Positions 33,499 through 44,797 of a stretch of 64,000 nt of DNA are shown here, in pieces (the stretch's first letter is position 1; every line of letters starts with the position of its first letter). The notes below the pieces were generated by a model. The model saw nothing but the letters and a program-made list of their open reading frames with translations. It had not been told where the DNA came from and searched no databases. Location: positions 17,166,501 through 17,230,500 of the forward strand of contig CM060887.1 of NCBI GenBank assembly GCA_030762935.1, written 5' to 3'. Origin of the DNA: Hymenopus coronatus. Taxonomy: Eukaryota; Arthropoda; Insecta; Mantodea; Hymenopodidae. The position numbers and the translations under genes were made by a program.

Positions 33499-34327
33499 CG
33501 AGGAAGGGAACTTTAATAGTGGCAACTATTTATTTACAACTGATACAAAAGTGATGCAGTTACCAAATTTAGCTTTCTTCAAAGTGGTCACTTTGTGTAC
33601 AACTTGTTGTCAGTATTGTGGAAGTCATAGATTATCCTTAGCAAAGCCTGTTGCATTGATAGTAACAAATGGAGGTCTACCACATGGTTCTGAAGCAAAT
33701 GCCATGAAGTAGTTGATCTTCGTATTCAAGTCAAAAGTCACAAGGACTTAGGTACCCTAAAAGGGGAATATGGTGGATGGTGCAGCACTCCATTAACCAA
33801 ACAACAGCTACAGTTTGTGCTGAATGCGGCTGAGCATTGTCATGCAAAATGATACGTGGGTTCTGCAGAAACTATCGTTGAAGATCAAAATATTGAAAGT
33901 TCATAAGATCCCCAACAATGTGAAACTTAAGACTGAGTTGGTATTAAGCTAACGCATTCTACTTCACCTCAGCAGACCGTCAATGTATAGTATTATTGCT
34001 CATTTTTGGAACACAATCTGCAACAAGTTTTGAGAAAGAAGCAGCAATATTGGACTTAAGTCCTTGTGACTTTGAATTGGTTTGAAGAAGGAACCACTTT
34101 GTGGCATTTGCTTCAGAACCGGTCCAGAGATTCCTCACGCAGTAGACAGCTCCATTCAAACTATCATCACAACAGATGCTGCTAAGGGTATTGTATGACT
34201 TCCACATTGCTGATAAGTTGTACACAAAGCTGGTGACCACCTTGAAGAACAGTTAAACTTGCTAATATGTATCTCTTTTGTATCAGTTGTAAATAAATAG
34301 TTGCCACAATCAAAGTTCCAACCCTTG
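33499..34327. mobile_element. Mariner-derived fold-back element
   Basis: Flanked by TA (33497-33498, 34328-34329). Both ends start with a mariner terminal repeat (GGAACTTTAATAGTGGCAAC left; GGAACTTTGATTGTGGCAAC right, reverse complement). Similarity continues inward for about 250 bp: GGTCAC...TTTGTGTACAACTT, GGTTCTGAAGCAAATGCCA and AGTCACAAGGACTTA occur in both arms in opposite orientation. Both arms encode the transposase C-terminus (SPCDF region). Between them a minus-strand ILHDNAQPHSAQTV carries the second catalytic Asp. The element is thus two 3' halves head to head. Confidence 0.7.
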
Positions 34328-34329
34328 TA

Positions 34330-35405
34330 TAAACTAGATCTGTGGTTGAAAGGTATGAAAATCCTGAATTCATCATTTTAAGTGGTACTTCTCATCGAGA
34401 CTGTATATTCTCTCGAGATGACAAGGGGAAGTACAATAGACTCATGATTAATAGTATCTCAATTAAATGAAGCTTTAGCTTAACCAAGGGAGTCATTTGA
34501 AAATAAGCATACATATTTGTATCATGCTGTTAAAGGCAGCATGTGTCAATGAAGTTGAATGGTGCTGTAGCATTGCATAGGTGCTGGCCACTAATAAGAC
34601 TGGATATTGGTTATTTCTGCTAAGTTGAATAGTGGTGCGCCAGTTCTTGCTGCTACTGCTTGTTTACTGACAGTTGGGAGTCAAGTTACCATTAGCTAAT
34701 AAGTTATCATGGAAAATGAAGATGTCCTCGAGTGGTGTAAGCAAGATCAACAAATAAGAGCTGGCTGAAGATACTAGTTGATATATCAATTGAACATTTT
34801 TGTTTTTTGCAAATTATAAAATATTTCTAAAAAAAATTGTATGAGCCTCACAAGTAATTGTAGATTAGAAATAGAGAAGTTGCTTTTTCTATTTCAGCAG
34901 TTCCTAAGAAACTCATTTTTCATATTTGATCTATGAAAGTTTATTATACATAATTTTTTACTTACATGAATCAACTAAATTCTGGCCTAATGAAATGTAG
35001 GACATTAATATAACATAGTGTTTAATGTGAAATGTTAAGCTCCAAAGCAAGCACTGCTTAACATACAACATTGGTTTCAACATAGGCCTGGGGTGCTTTT
35101 GCAGCAAGTGCTTTCAAAGCAGCCATGCAAGTCAAATTAACCTGACCCTAATCCACTCTCTTGTACTGGATAAAAGTTGCTGTATTGAGACATTCGTTTT
35201 ACATGCTTGTTTTAGAAATTTGTTCTATACATTGAATATCGCTTATCACATCTGTAGAGGTGCCAAAGCATGACAAAATAAGCATATAACTGCATTAGCA
35301 TTGAGCACGTGTTTCTCTTGAAACATTGTAATACACACATTTCAAACTTCAAATAAGTAAAAGGAATAATTGTTTTTTCACACAAGCCGTATGTAGGACA
35401 GGAGT
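34330..35405. other. Intergenic, nothing recognised
   Basis: No supported feature. Confidence 0.35.
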
Positions 35406-35592
35406 TGGATAGGTAGAGTCAGACTGAAAAATTCAATGCCATAGCCAGGATTTGAACCACGGATCTCCCGATCTCTATGCTGGCATGTTGCCATGGTAGC
35501 TCAGTGGCAGAGCAACCGGCTAGAGATAAGGAGATCCGTGGTTCAAATCCTGGCTATGGCATTGAATTTTTCAGTCTGACTCTACCTATCCA
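35406..35592. repeat. SINE-derived hairpin with 63 bp perfect arms
   Basis: Left arm 35406-35468 and right arm 35530-35592 are perfect reverse complements over 63 bp. The 61-base spacer contains a tRNA-like box A (TGGTAGCTCAGTGGCAGAGC), and the right arm holds box B (GTGGTTCAAATCC). On the plus strand a tRNA-like acceptor pairing (TGCCATG with CTATGGCA) is present, but the T-stem is mismatched, so this is a SINE head and not a working tRNA. After a two-base mismatch the stem extends by ATCTCTA. Confidence 0.85.
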
Positions 35593-35807
35593 AGTAAAAG
35601 GAAGTCATAAACTTTAAGCAGCAAAACCACTGATGCTGTGGTTCCTCATTTTAGACTGTAATTTGTGCTATGTGTATCACCTTCCCAGAATTTTTCTTAA
35701 ATTTCTCGAAAGCTGTTAAATGTCAGATGTGTCTCAAGTCCAACTTCATGCTCACATTACAGCTCATTTAGTAATTAGCAAGGCTTTATGAAAACATGAA
35801 AAGTTCT

Positions 35808-36546
35808 GTTATTCACATGACTTACTTTACCCTTTCTGCAACAAACTATTCTTACAAAAAGTTTATTCTTTCATCTATTTCATGCTAATCGAGATATATG
35901 TGAATAAAGAAATGTTATTTATTTTCCTTATACATACAAGGGAAATAAGGGACACTAGACTAAAGTGATCAATCTTTTAAAAAAGGGGAAGAAAAAAAGA
36001 TGATTGATGACTTCCTATGTAACTAAAGTTTTAAGAATTGGAAAATTGAAACTAATAACAAAGAACATCCTGGAAATGATTAACTCCACAAAAAAAGTTC
36101 ATTGGACATAACTTGCGAATTGAACAAGATCTACTTTTTTGGTCTCTCTCTTATGGTTTACCAGTTATGCAGAAGTCATCCTGAATGAAGACTGCTTCAG
36201 AGACTGTTCACAGAAAATTTAAGATATACATTTTATCTTGTGATGCAAGATATAGTATTTTAATCAAAATTATTAGTGCCATTTTTGAGAAAATCTAAAC
36301 TTTTGAAAAATCTTGGTGTAAAGGGAGTTTGGACTGAAGAGATTTTGCTGAAAATTTCAGCACCGCATCTTTGGAAAATACTTAAATACCAAGTTTGGTA
36401 TATAACAGACTTCTTATATTTGAGATATCCTGTTCACAGACAGAGAGACACATAGACCTTTTTCTAAAAACACCTCAAGGACCCTCAAAACAATATACAT
36501 CTGGTGAAATTTCGGAATCAAATTTCTGGTTGGAAAAAGTAAAATC
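35808..36546 (+). repeat. Repeat R, copy 3
   Basis: Plus-strand copy: TTCACATGACTT, TTTCATGCTAATCGAGATAT, GGTTTACCAGTTATGCAGAA, TACCAAGTTTGGTATATAAC and CCTTTTTCTAAAAACACC in the same order as copy 1. It preserves the sequence into which the hAT inserted in copy 1. Confidence 0.65.
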
Positions 36547-36599
36547 TGTATAAAGTCTGTTCAATGACTGATCATAATTTTACACATCCTCTTAAATTT

Positions 36600-37000
36600 G
36601 ACGTATAGTCAAAATAGTCTCGTTTGGATGTGATACACCATTACTAGCAATTCTGCCAGTCTGCAAAGACCCGCTGGAAAATGCCTCCCACGGTATTTCT
36701 TTAGGTTAGTGAATAGGAACAAGTCACATAGGACTAAATCCAGAATATATGAAGGGTAAGGGATGCACTACACTGAGTTTTATAAGATATTCAGTAACAT
36801 TGGAATATGCAGCCATGCAATATGATGGTATAGCATCCAGCCTGTTTCAGGGATATGTGATCTTTCACGCCTGATATGGACTTGCAAATTTTCAGGACAT
36901 CCCTGTCATACTGTCCAGTTATTCACATCTCCTAATTTATGTGAACTGAAAACACAGTTTCTCTGCTTTTAACAGAAGACAGAGATTCTCAGATGTAAAT
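36600..37000 (-). pseudogene. Possible mariner transposase fragment
   Basis: Minus-strand frame gives PYPSYILDLVLCDLFLFTNL, resembling PPYSPDLAPCDFFLF of mariner transposases, then KKYRGRHFPAG. Very decayed. Confidence 0.35.
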
Positions 37001-37528
37001 CATCTTCTAAATACTTCATTGTTCTGTGTCACACTAAGAGTACAAAATGATGCTGAAAATTTTTGCACATAGTGTTTATAATTAATGTTGTGTTTTTCGG
37101 TGGCCTGCTAAAACAAAACAAGTATACTGAGGACTTCTGTATATGTAGTGTTCAAAATTAAACTGTGTGTTTTTGAGTGCCTTCCTTAACCCCTTCAGTG
37201 ACATGGGCATGATATGATGTCCTGAGCATGATTGTTAAATAACACAGTTTACCAGCAGATAACTGCATTAAATACAAATCTCAGCATCTAGATTTAAGAC
37301 CATGCATCTAGGGCATGATAGGAGAGGCTAATCTATCAAGCCAAAGATTGAGAGATCAAATTCAGTCAAAATGTATGTGCTCATTTACAAGAAACTATGG
37401 AAAAGGGCGGGTGTGTTTGCATGGTTGGATGTTAATGGATTTCAATTGAATACACACACACATTGGAAAGAAGGAAGAAAGAGTGAAAACAAATTTCACT
37501 CAAACTATCACACAGCATTACAATTAGA

Positions 37529-38240
37529 GCCCGGATTTGTATGCAAAATAGTAAAATATGCATGAAAAATTTTAAAAATATGCAGCATAATATGCAAAAC
37601 AAATATCAAATATTTTAGGGGGCTATTCTTACCTTATTCGTAGCTGTTGCAGTAGATACAGAAAGTTTCCCTGAGGAGTTTTCATTGTGTGAAGCTCCTA
37701 TGACTGCCAGTGAAAAAAGTTTTATACAATGATGTCCTTTCTACATTGCATGTCACAAGTGCATGTAAAAAACACCACAGCTCTTCTTCAGTGAATTCCT
37801 CTTCTCTTACATTTTTTCACCATCACCAGACATTTTGCTGATTTGACTGATTGTTTTGTAATAAGGATTCTTATTTAATACCCGATTAAGCTTATTGAAT
37901 GCAATTTTAGAAACATCGTGAGTTTCTGCAGGCTATATCTAAAATTTGATCTATCAGAGAAAGCGCCTCCAGCTGTATTATAATTTCAGGTAATTTTGAG
38001 AACCGGCTATGGATGTACTGGATCTTTTTTTAAATTCCAGCTTCAGATAAACATTCCTGAGCTATTACAATGCCAGCTGCATTTTGCGCATTTAAGGCTG
38101 GGGGTAAGGGCAGATTTGGAACTCTTAGTGGCACCTTCAAAAACATTGTTAACACTAGAGACAAGCAAGTCTATTTCTTTATATTTGGCTCTAATAGTCA
38201 AGGCAAGTCAGATGAAATAATTTGGTATAAAGAACTTTAA
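37529..38240 (-). mobile_element. hAT remnant with C-terminal dimerisation region
   Basis: TAGAGCCCGGATTTG at 37529 matches the TAGAGCC start of the hAT at 6552. It is followed by repeated ATATGCA motifs (37555-37605) as in hAT subterminal regions. Minus-strand scraps (CNVERTSLYKTFFTGSHRSF and ETFCIYCNSY) resemble the hAT C-terminal dimerisation domain. The other end was not found. Confidence 0.5.
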
Positions 38241-39615
38241 ATCCAGCTCTTGCTTTAACCATATATGGAGCGTGTTGCTAGAGACCAAGTTTTGTAACAA
38301 ACATACTGTAATAGTACAAACACATGTAAATACACACATTCACTCAAAGGTCTAATCTCACATTGTATCTGTCTGACTTGTAGCAGAGGAAGCCAGACAT
38401 GAGGTTAGAAATGCACAATGTTTACCAAGCACTTGCAGCATGCCAGCTAGGAGTAGTTTTACCAGACCCACAGACTGATAGGTTAACATTTATCCCATCA
38501 ATACTCATTGAAACATACTGCATTTCTCTGTACATACAAGAATATAGTTGGCTAATGAGGAAACTGTCAATTCTTCTAAACACAGATCACTATGTGATGA
38601 CTTTGAAATTACATGTTCCTTGCTCCACTAAAATTACATGCCTCCCATGCTTCATTTACATGTGAGTATATGCTCTGTAATCTGTTAGTCCTGCTTTGAA
38701 TAAATAAAAAAGTTCCCCTCCCCTCCCCCCCCCCCCATTTAAATGTGACCTTTTATGAGCAAATCCAGCTAAATGTATCCACTTGCCATACAATACAAGA
38801 GCAAAAACCAATAAACTAAAAATGTTCAATGTTCCAATAGCAATTTAAGAAGAACTAATATCTACATAAGCATTGAGAACAGCTGCATGCCTTTAACACT
38901 GCTATAAGTAAACTCAGCAATATTTAGTACTTTCTTAATATTTAAACTTTCTGGCCAAAACTAACAGTATTAGCCATTAGAAATTGCTCTAAATTAGCAA
39001 AGGCATTTCTAACACCATGGGAACACTAATGTACATTTTTTTGGCACCTCCACATAAGGACCTCAGTTTACAATGATCAAATCTTATAGCCTATTCCTAA
39101 GTGACAAATCTCATTAAATTCAATTTAGTTATATTGGGTACCATACAGGCATGAAACAAAAGCAATGATTTCTGCTTGTCATTTTAAGTATGTTTCCAAC
39201 TATGTAACATATGTGCACATAACTGAAAACACAATAATTCAGAACTCAAAATTCAATTCTGTCTCTCAAATTAATAATGAAAAAGTTTTGTTATCTACCG
39301 CAGTCTTGTGTGCAAGGTACCAAACTCAATTGTTCATGATGTTTGCTCTTACTATTACCATCATTGAGTTGCTAGCATTCTGGGTCTAAAGCCACTAAGT
39401 GTAGCTGAGGGATGTTTTTTTAAGAGAGTGGAGTAGGCACAACTGTGGAGCAACAACAGAGTGTAGCCATGGGATCTGTGCAATTAAAACTCCAATGATA
39501 ACAGGTGTAGCTGAGGGAACACCCTGTAATTCTAGAGAACTCTCTTTGGGGCAGGTGGGTAGGTTAAGGGCTTTCTGAGTGCCAAGAATTGCTCCATACA
39601 AAGGTAACACATGCA
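38241..39615. other. Intergenic, nothing recognised
   Basis: A C-run at 38722-38738 and AT-rich sequence; open frames here lack recognisable domains. Confidence 0.35.
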
Positions 39616-39616
39616 C

Positions 39617-39622
39617 CTTTAT
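39617..39622 (-). terminator. Poly(A) signal of KIN17
   Basis: AATAAA on the minus strand about 80 bases past the KIN17 stop codon. Confidence 0.6.
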
Positions 39623-39699
39623 TAATTTCTTGGAAATTTACGGACTGCGATAAATATGAAACTTTTGCCACTACTAATGTAACAACAGACAAGTTAAAT

Positions 39700-40887
39700 T
39701 TAAACATTAGCTTCTGTACTATCAGCATGCAACTTGCTAACATCTTCATACTGGACTTTCTCTACAATTCGGCCCTTTAACGGCCCTGATGCAATTTCAA
39801 TTGTTACGCTGTAGTGCTTCTCATTCAGTTCTTTTATAAAAGCAACTGTGCCCCTATATGCCCCATTCACAACACGTACCAATCTCCCTATTGCCGGAAT
39901 CACTGTTTCTAAATGAGCTTGATCTAATTTCAATTTATGTCCTGTATCATTCATTGCTACCACTGCTATGTATTTACTAGGAACTTCCACAATCACACCT
40001 TTTTTCTTATAGTACTTCTCACCCAGAGATTTTTCTATCACTTTTACAACAATTCCCTCTATTAGCCAATAGTCTTTCCTATTTATGTGTTCCTTCTTAG
40101 ATTCCTCCTCTTCAATGATTTCATCCAAAGCTGAAAATTTTCTTTTTTCTCCTGTCTCTTTCTTTGGTTTATTAAAACTTTCTGCGCTATTTGATGGTTT
40201 AGGAATCATTAGGTGTACAGCATCCTTTATTGGTTTTGGTTTGTCTTCATTTTTTGCAGCCAATTTCAGATTAAGAATTATCTTTTCTTCTTCACTTTGT
40301 CGCACTAGTTCAGTGAAGGGGACAGCTTCATTCTTTGATGTTTCTTTTCCCCTTTCAATTTGTTTTTCAATAAATGACATCATTTTTTCCTGATCATCCT
40401 TATCCATTTTCTCTTTGCGTACAAGTGCTTCTTGCATAGCAATTGTTTCTGGATCACGATCTATGTACTGAACATACCATCCTTTCTCAGTTTCATCAAC
40501 AACACACTTGCCCTCTCTCCCAAGCCACTTCACAAACTCGGTTAGTGTCTCCCATTGTGTTGAATTCATGTGTAAATGATGTCTTTCAGAGATATAATCT
40601 TGATAAACACGATTTGCGTGAACACGTTTTGTTCCAAATTGTCTCTTCAAAAGTTCTAAGTAACCTTCTTCAAATTCTTTGGAAAACTCGTCGATATATT
40701 TATCCGCATTATCAGCAAAGAGCAAAAGCTGTCTCTGATGTGATTCAGACATCATATGACACTTAAAACCATTCTCATCCCTACACTGTTTCTGACACAT
40801 CTGGCAATACCAACGAAGTTTCTGTAGTCCTTTGGCTTTGATCTTGTTGGCTATATACTTAGGAGTTCCCGCTTCGTGTTTACCCAT
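39700..40887 (-). CDS. KIN: KIN17 DNA/RNA-binding protein, intronless
   Basis: Complete 395-residue KIN17 orthologue (human 393). This nuclear protein takes part in the DNA damage response, replication and mRNA processing. The N-terminus MGKHEAGTPKYIANKIKAKG is the family hallmark. Next is a C2H2 finger (C28, C31, H44, H50), a Kin17 winged-helix region to about residue 160, a charged helical middle (KMDKDDQEKMMSFIEKQIER) and a basic nuclear-localisation stretch (PKKETGEKRKF). The C-terminus is an SH3-like pair with a KOW-type segment (about 280-390, ending GRIVEKVQYEDVSKLH). The start is fixed by homology. The frame lies in one exon, unlike vertebrate KIN with many exons; it shows no stops, and a poly(A) signal follows. 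Either introns were lost or this is a functional retrocopy. Confidence 0.93.
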   Translation of the reverse strand: MGKHEAGTPKYIANKIKAKGLQKLRWYCQMCQKQCRDENGFKCHMMSESHQRQLLLFADNADKYIDEFSKEFEEGYLELLKRQFGTKRVHANRVYQDYISERHHLHMNSTQWETLTEFVKWLGREGKCVVDETEKGWYVQYIDRDPETIAMQEALVRKEKMDKDDQEKMMSFIEKQIERGKETSKNEAVPFTELVRQSEEEKIILNLKLAAKNEDKPKPIKDAVHLMIPKPSNSAESFNKPKKETGEKRKFSALDEIIEEEESKKEHINRKDYWLIEGIVVKVIEKSLGEKYYKKKGVIVEVPSKYIAVVAMNDTGHKLKLDQAHLETVIPAIGRLVRVVNGAYRGTVAFIKELNEKHYSVTIEIASGPLKGRIVEKVQYEDVSKLHADSTEANV

Positions 40888-40968
40888 TTTCGTTAACCAA
40901 ATATGAAACTTTCTTCAGCTATTTTAAGTTATGGAAATAAATACTATTAATTACCTGCTTGGTTAGTG

Positions 40969-41106
40969 ATGTCTGAATCAACAAGTTCCAAACTTCTGCG
41001 TACCAATGTGGACGACATTTCAACATTTGAGCAAAGCGAAAATGAAACCAGCGATATTTCTAGTCATAAAACGCCGTCTTACGTCTTACATCAAAGCAAG
41101 CAATAA
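40969..41106 (+). other. Short ORF divergent from KIN17
   Basis: A 45-codon frame starting MSESTSSKLLRTNVDDISTF on the opposite strand, 81 bases from the KIN17 start. It could be a first exon sharing a bidirectional promoter, a 5' UTR coincidence, or nothing. No good donor was identified. Confidence 0.2.
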
Positions 41107-41126
41107 CTCTGGACAGCTATTTGCAG

Positions 41127-41345
41127 TCAAACCTTCCAAGTATGAATACTCATTTCAATTTCATTGAGTGAAACCTCAACATTCCTTTTATAATCATCAT
41201 TCCTATTTTCACAGAACAACAAAAACGAAACACCTTCTCCATCAGTATGATCACAGGATATAAAATTTAGGTTAGCAATGGTAGCCAACCACCAAGCGTT
41301 GTCACCAATTTTCCTATTATAGAATGAAGTTCCCAACAAAAACAA
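41127..41345 (-). other. Unassigned ORF upstream of KIN17
   Basis: A 72-codon frame (GDNAWWLATIANLNFISC ... NEIEMSIHTWKV) with plausible composition and an AAG/GTTTG donor-like end near 41127. It overlaps another frame at 41267-41557. No family recognised. Confidence 0.2.
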
Positions 41346-41904
41346 AAATTGCTATATGATATTGAAATTTGAGGAATAAAAAATAGGCGTGTATAAATCA
41401 CACCAATCATTTTGCAAATAAATTCTCGGCTTATCAATTTCCGCTGTAAAAGAAGTTGCTCCAGTAAAATGAGACGAGTTACACGAAAAGGCTTGATTAT
41501 GGGGAGAAGTTTAAAATTATGGAATAGTAAAGCAATGTTTAAGATATCAAGACCCATACTTAACTAAAGAGTTACTGAGCAGTTTAAAATGATTTAGAGA
41601 GTAATTGATTAGGCTTCCTATACACTTTGGAGGATAAGACATATACATGTTGGCATATTTTGCAAAGAAACAGCAAGACGACGATTCGAAGATATAGATT
41701 ACAACAAAAAAAAAAAAAAAAAAAAAGCTATTTCATAATTTAATCGAGAAGACATCACTAGAATATCATGTTTTTATGAAATGAGCATGGGAAAGGAGAA
41801 ATTACATACCTAAGTCAAACTAATAAGGAGGAAATATAAAGTAAAGCATAGGCGAGAACAAGTGTGTGAAAGCACAAAGGAGCGAGAAGGATTTACACAA
41901 GAGG
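41346..41904. other. Intergenic, nothing recognised
   Basis: Includes an A-run at 41706-41726; nothing else supported. Confidence 0.3.
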
Positions 41905-41986
41905 AACGCCCATTATGTGGGCTTTGAACCCGCAATCTTGGGAACCAAGGGGTACATTGCTATCCCTAGACTATTGTGACAATCCA
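41905..41986 (-). repeat. tRNA-like SINE head (target of a later SINE)
   Basis: The minus strand has a box A-like TAGTCTAGGGATAGCAATG and a box B-like GATTGCGGGTTCAAAGCC. It resembles the head of the family A copy at 50257. The SINE at 41998-42256 inserted next to it. Confidence 0.45.
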
Positions 41987-41997
41987 ATATAAGGCGA

Positions 41998-42256
41998 AAT
42001 GTAAATGTAAAATGTAAATGGCGTGTTATTTATGGACGCTCTTTAACTACTGTGGTTCTCAGCGTTCCATTCTAAATTGGGCATTAAACACCGCTTAATT
42101 TTGCTCAGAGGCCTCTCAATCAGGCTTGAGGTTCTTTTACGTGCCGTAAATTCTACGACAAGGGACCAACGGCTTTACTTCCCTTCCGAAGGAAGCCATG
42201 CTAAGGATTTTTACGCCGAAAGCGAGCATGGTAACCATTACACCACGGAGGGTGAC
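41998..42256 (-). repeat. tRNA-derived SINE, family A, copy 1, with target-site duplication
   Basis: Flanked by a perfect 11 bp duplication ATATAAGGCGA (41987-41997 and 42257-42267). It carries the family A body (CTTCCTTCGGAAGGGAAG hairpin, ACGGCACGTAAAAGAACCTC, AAGCGG..TTTAATGCCCAAT-type end). The head keeps box A (GGTGTAATGGTTACC) but box B is deleted. The 3' tail repeats ATTTAC. Confidence 0.85.
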
Positions 42257-42391
42257 ATATAAGGCGAGAAAGACTACTTGGAACATATACGATACCCCTT
42301 TATTAACTATAACTATACTGTAATACATTCTTACACTTTTCTTATACCTTACTTAGAGTTACTATTTCTATGTGTCCCTTAGCCCACCATA

Positions 42392-42522
42392 GTAGATTTA
42401 CAGCACGTAAAAGAACCTCAAGCCTGATAAGAGAGGCCTCTGAGCAAAATTAAGCGATCTTTCACGCCCAATATAGAATGGGACGCTGAGAACCAAAGCA
42501 GTTAAAGAGCGTCCATAAATAA
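42392..42522 (+). repeat. SINE family A, copy 2, head missing
   Basis: Starts in the body (GTAGATTTACAGCACGTAAA) and runs to AGCGTCCATAAATAAC. 5'-truncated. Confidence 0.7.
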
Positions 42523-44606
42523 CAGGACATTTCATTTCACCATACACCTTAATGCCATGGTTATATTGTACAATATAGGTGTCACAGAATTTGACGCACA
42601 AATTGGCAGGATTGTAGAGGGTTCTAAGATAAACATTTTGAGGTAGGGAACCTATGGGCTATGGTTTCTAAATTCTCTGCTACAGCATACAATGTATTAG
42701 GGGGTTTCACGCCACTGATCAAACCGTAGTAGACCGTGACATGAACACCCAAATTTCGGAGAGCGTAGACATGATTACATTATTTCGCGCTATGGTAAGC
42801 GTGTGGGCATCGGGTCAAAATGTTAAGGGAGTTGAAGCTTCAAGCCTCCATAAATACCTTATTTTTATGTTGTCGCCTTTGCATTTTATAATGAGACGTT
42901 AATATTTTGTTGCGTTACTCAATATGATTTTATCGTAGAGACAAATTGAATAAATGTACGATTAGCATGCAGGTGCAACGAAGAACGTTTCAATAACAAT
43001 TGCATTTAACACCTAAAGGGGTATACTTTTCCATATCCCTCGAAGGATCTTCTAAAATACAGTCTATCATACATTGATGTGCTATGTATACACATAACAA
43101 TTGTAGGCACAATTGTGCGATACAATATTATCATTGTGTCAAATGAAATGAAAATGAACAACTAGCTCTGTAGTAAAACAAGTACCTACATAAAACTAAT
43201 TAAGAACTATGTACTTGTCAGGAAAGTGCATTCATCCATTTCGCCTCTATATGCAAATAGAAAGACACTTCGAAAAAAACAAAATATCCGAAGCACAAAA
43301 TACAGTAGGTGACTAGAGGACTATTCAATGTGACAACGTGCAACGTCCCTGTAGAGGTTGCACCTACGAAGGAATGAACACGCACTCTAAAAAATTCCAG
43401 GAGAGTTGTGAACCTTTTCACAAGCAGTTAAAGTCCGTGTAACTAATTGTTCATCTGATTCAACGGGCATCTGATAAGCGAAGATCTTAAGCATGGTATC
43501 ACGTGGCACCCAAAAGCACATCACTTCAGAAGTTCGCAGCTTAGATTAACTTAGAATGTTAGGCTGTGTAATCTCCATTTTGCACCTTGTTGAAGCAATT
43601 TATTTCCTTATACATAATGTGTATGCTTTTACATTATGAGCACAATAGTTAGCAATTCATGGTTCTCTCATTGGTCACGAGTAGGCAGTAGAAACATTTT
43701 CAGAAGCATATTCTCCCAGGTCCACAGTAGCTCAACATACCGATAAATTTAAAGTTCCTCTGTTTGAATCTAAGTAACAATAGCTTCTTTTTATCTCTCT
43801 CCAAAACATGCTACATAAATGTTTTCAGAAAATCGGTTTATTGCATTAATCTGCACTAGTTCTTTGACAATTACTGCACTTAATATTGATCATTACCTAT
43901 ATATCATTCAATATTTTCAAAGTAATTTGTGCTGGAGGGTAAATCGTCTCGGCTAATCAAATTGAGAAAACAAGAAAATTAAGATCTTAAAAATGAAAAC
44001 TTCAGAGAGGGGTGCGAACTTTGAAGGGCGATTCGAGGACCAGCGCTATTCCAACTCACCCGCCAGTATGTTATAGCTGAGTGCTGTAGCTAACTACATA
44101 TGATCTGAAATCAACCAAACTGTTATCAGGCACTTTTGCCAAAGTTGTGAGTCCAATAATTTTAAATATCGTATGGGTTGTACACCAATACTGTATTCAT
44201 TCGACTACTGGCATACAAATGAGGCATTCAAAATGAAAATAGGACACAAATATTACATTCTTTTAAGTTATGATGACTGTTGTGCGACCCCCAAAACATG
44301 CCATAACTTTGACATTTGGCAAAAGGGACAATGGGTTCTCTATCTCACTGTTTATCTAGAACCCCTCTATAAACCTGCCAATTTTTGCAGTTGAATTCTG
44401 GGACCTCTGCATATAAGTGATTGTTAGGAAACTGAAAACTGCAAAAACGAACTCATTAAGTATAAGTTTAAACGGAAAAGAACGTTGTTGAACAGAATAT
44501 TCATAAAGCAAAGAAAGAATGTGTGACAGTATTTATTTAACGTTAAAACGAATTGAGAATGGACAGTGAAGAGAGAAGAGGAAATTTACAAAAATTATAG
44601 TATAAT

Positions 44607-44610
<4 letters not shown>
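42523..44610. other. Intergenic, nothing recognised
   Basis: Base composition is slightly less AT-rich than elsewhere, but no gene or repeat was supported. Confidence 0.35.

Positions 44611-44658
<48 letters not shown>
44611..44658 (+). repeat. (TG)24 microsatellite
   Basis: Uninterrupted TG run. Confidence 0.95.
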
Positions 44659-44659
<1 letters not shown>

Positions 44660-44797
44660 AGTGGATGTCTACTAAAGAATGGCTAGGACCAATTTCAGTA
44701 ATGTAAATTTATTAGCACTCATTAAATAAATAAGAAAAAGGAAAGTGTTTTTAATACCCTCAGCTTAGTATAGTATGAAATTGAGAAATTGTGAGCG

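Noticed and set aside
35490..35565. Complete-looking tRNA gene
   Set aside because: The acceptor stem and boxes A and B are present, but the T-stem and anticodon stem do not pair properly. The copy sits in a SINE-type hairpin, so it is a tRNA-derived repeat.
39395..39616. Possible extra KIN17 3' coding or a separate small gene
   Set aside because: KIN17 ends at its own stop with the expected C-terminus, and this stretch shows only short imperfect repeats (GTGTAGCTGAGGGA).
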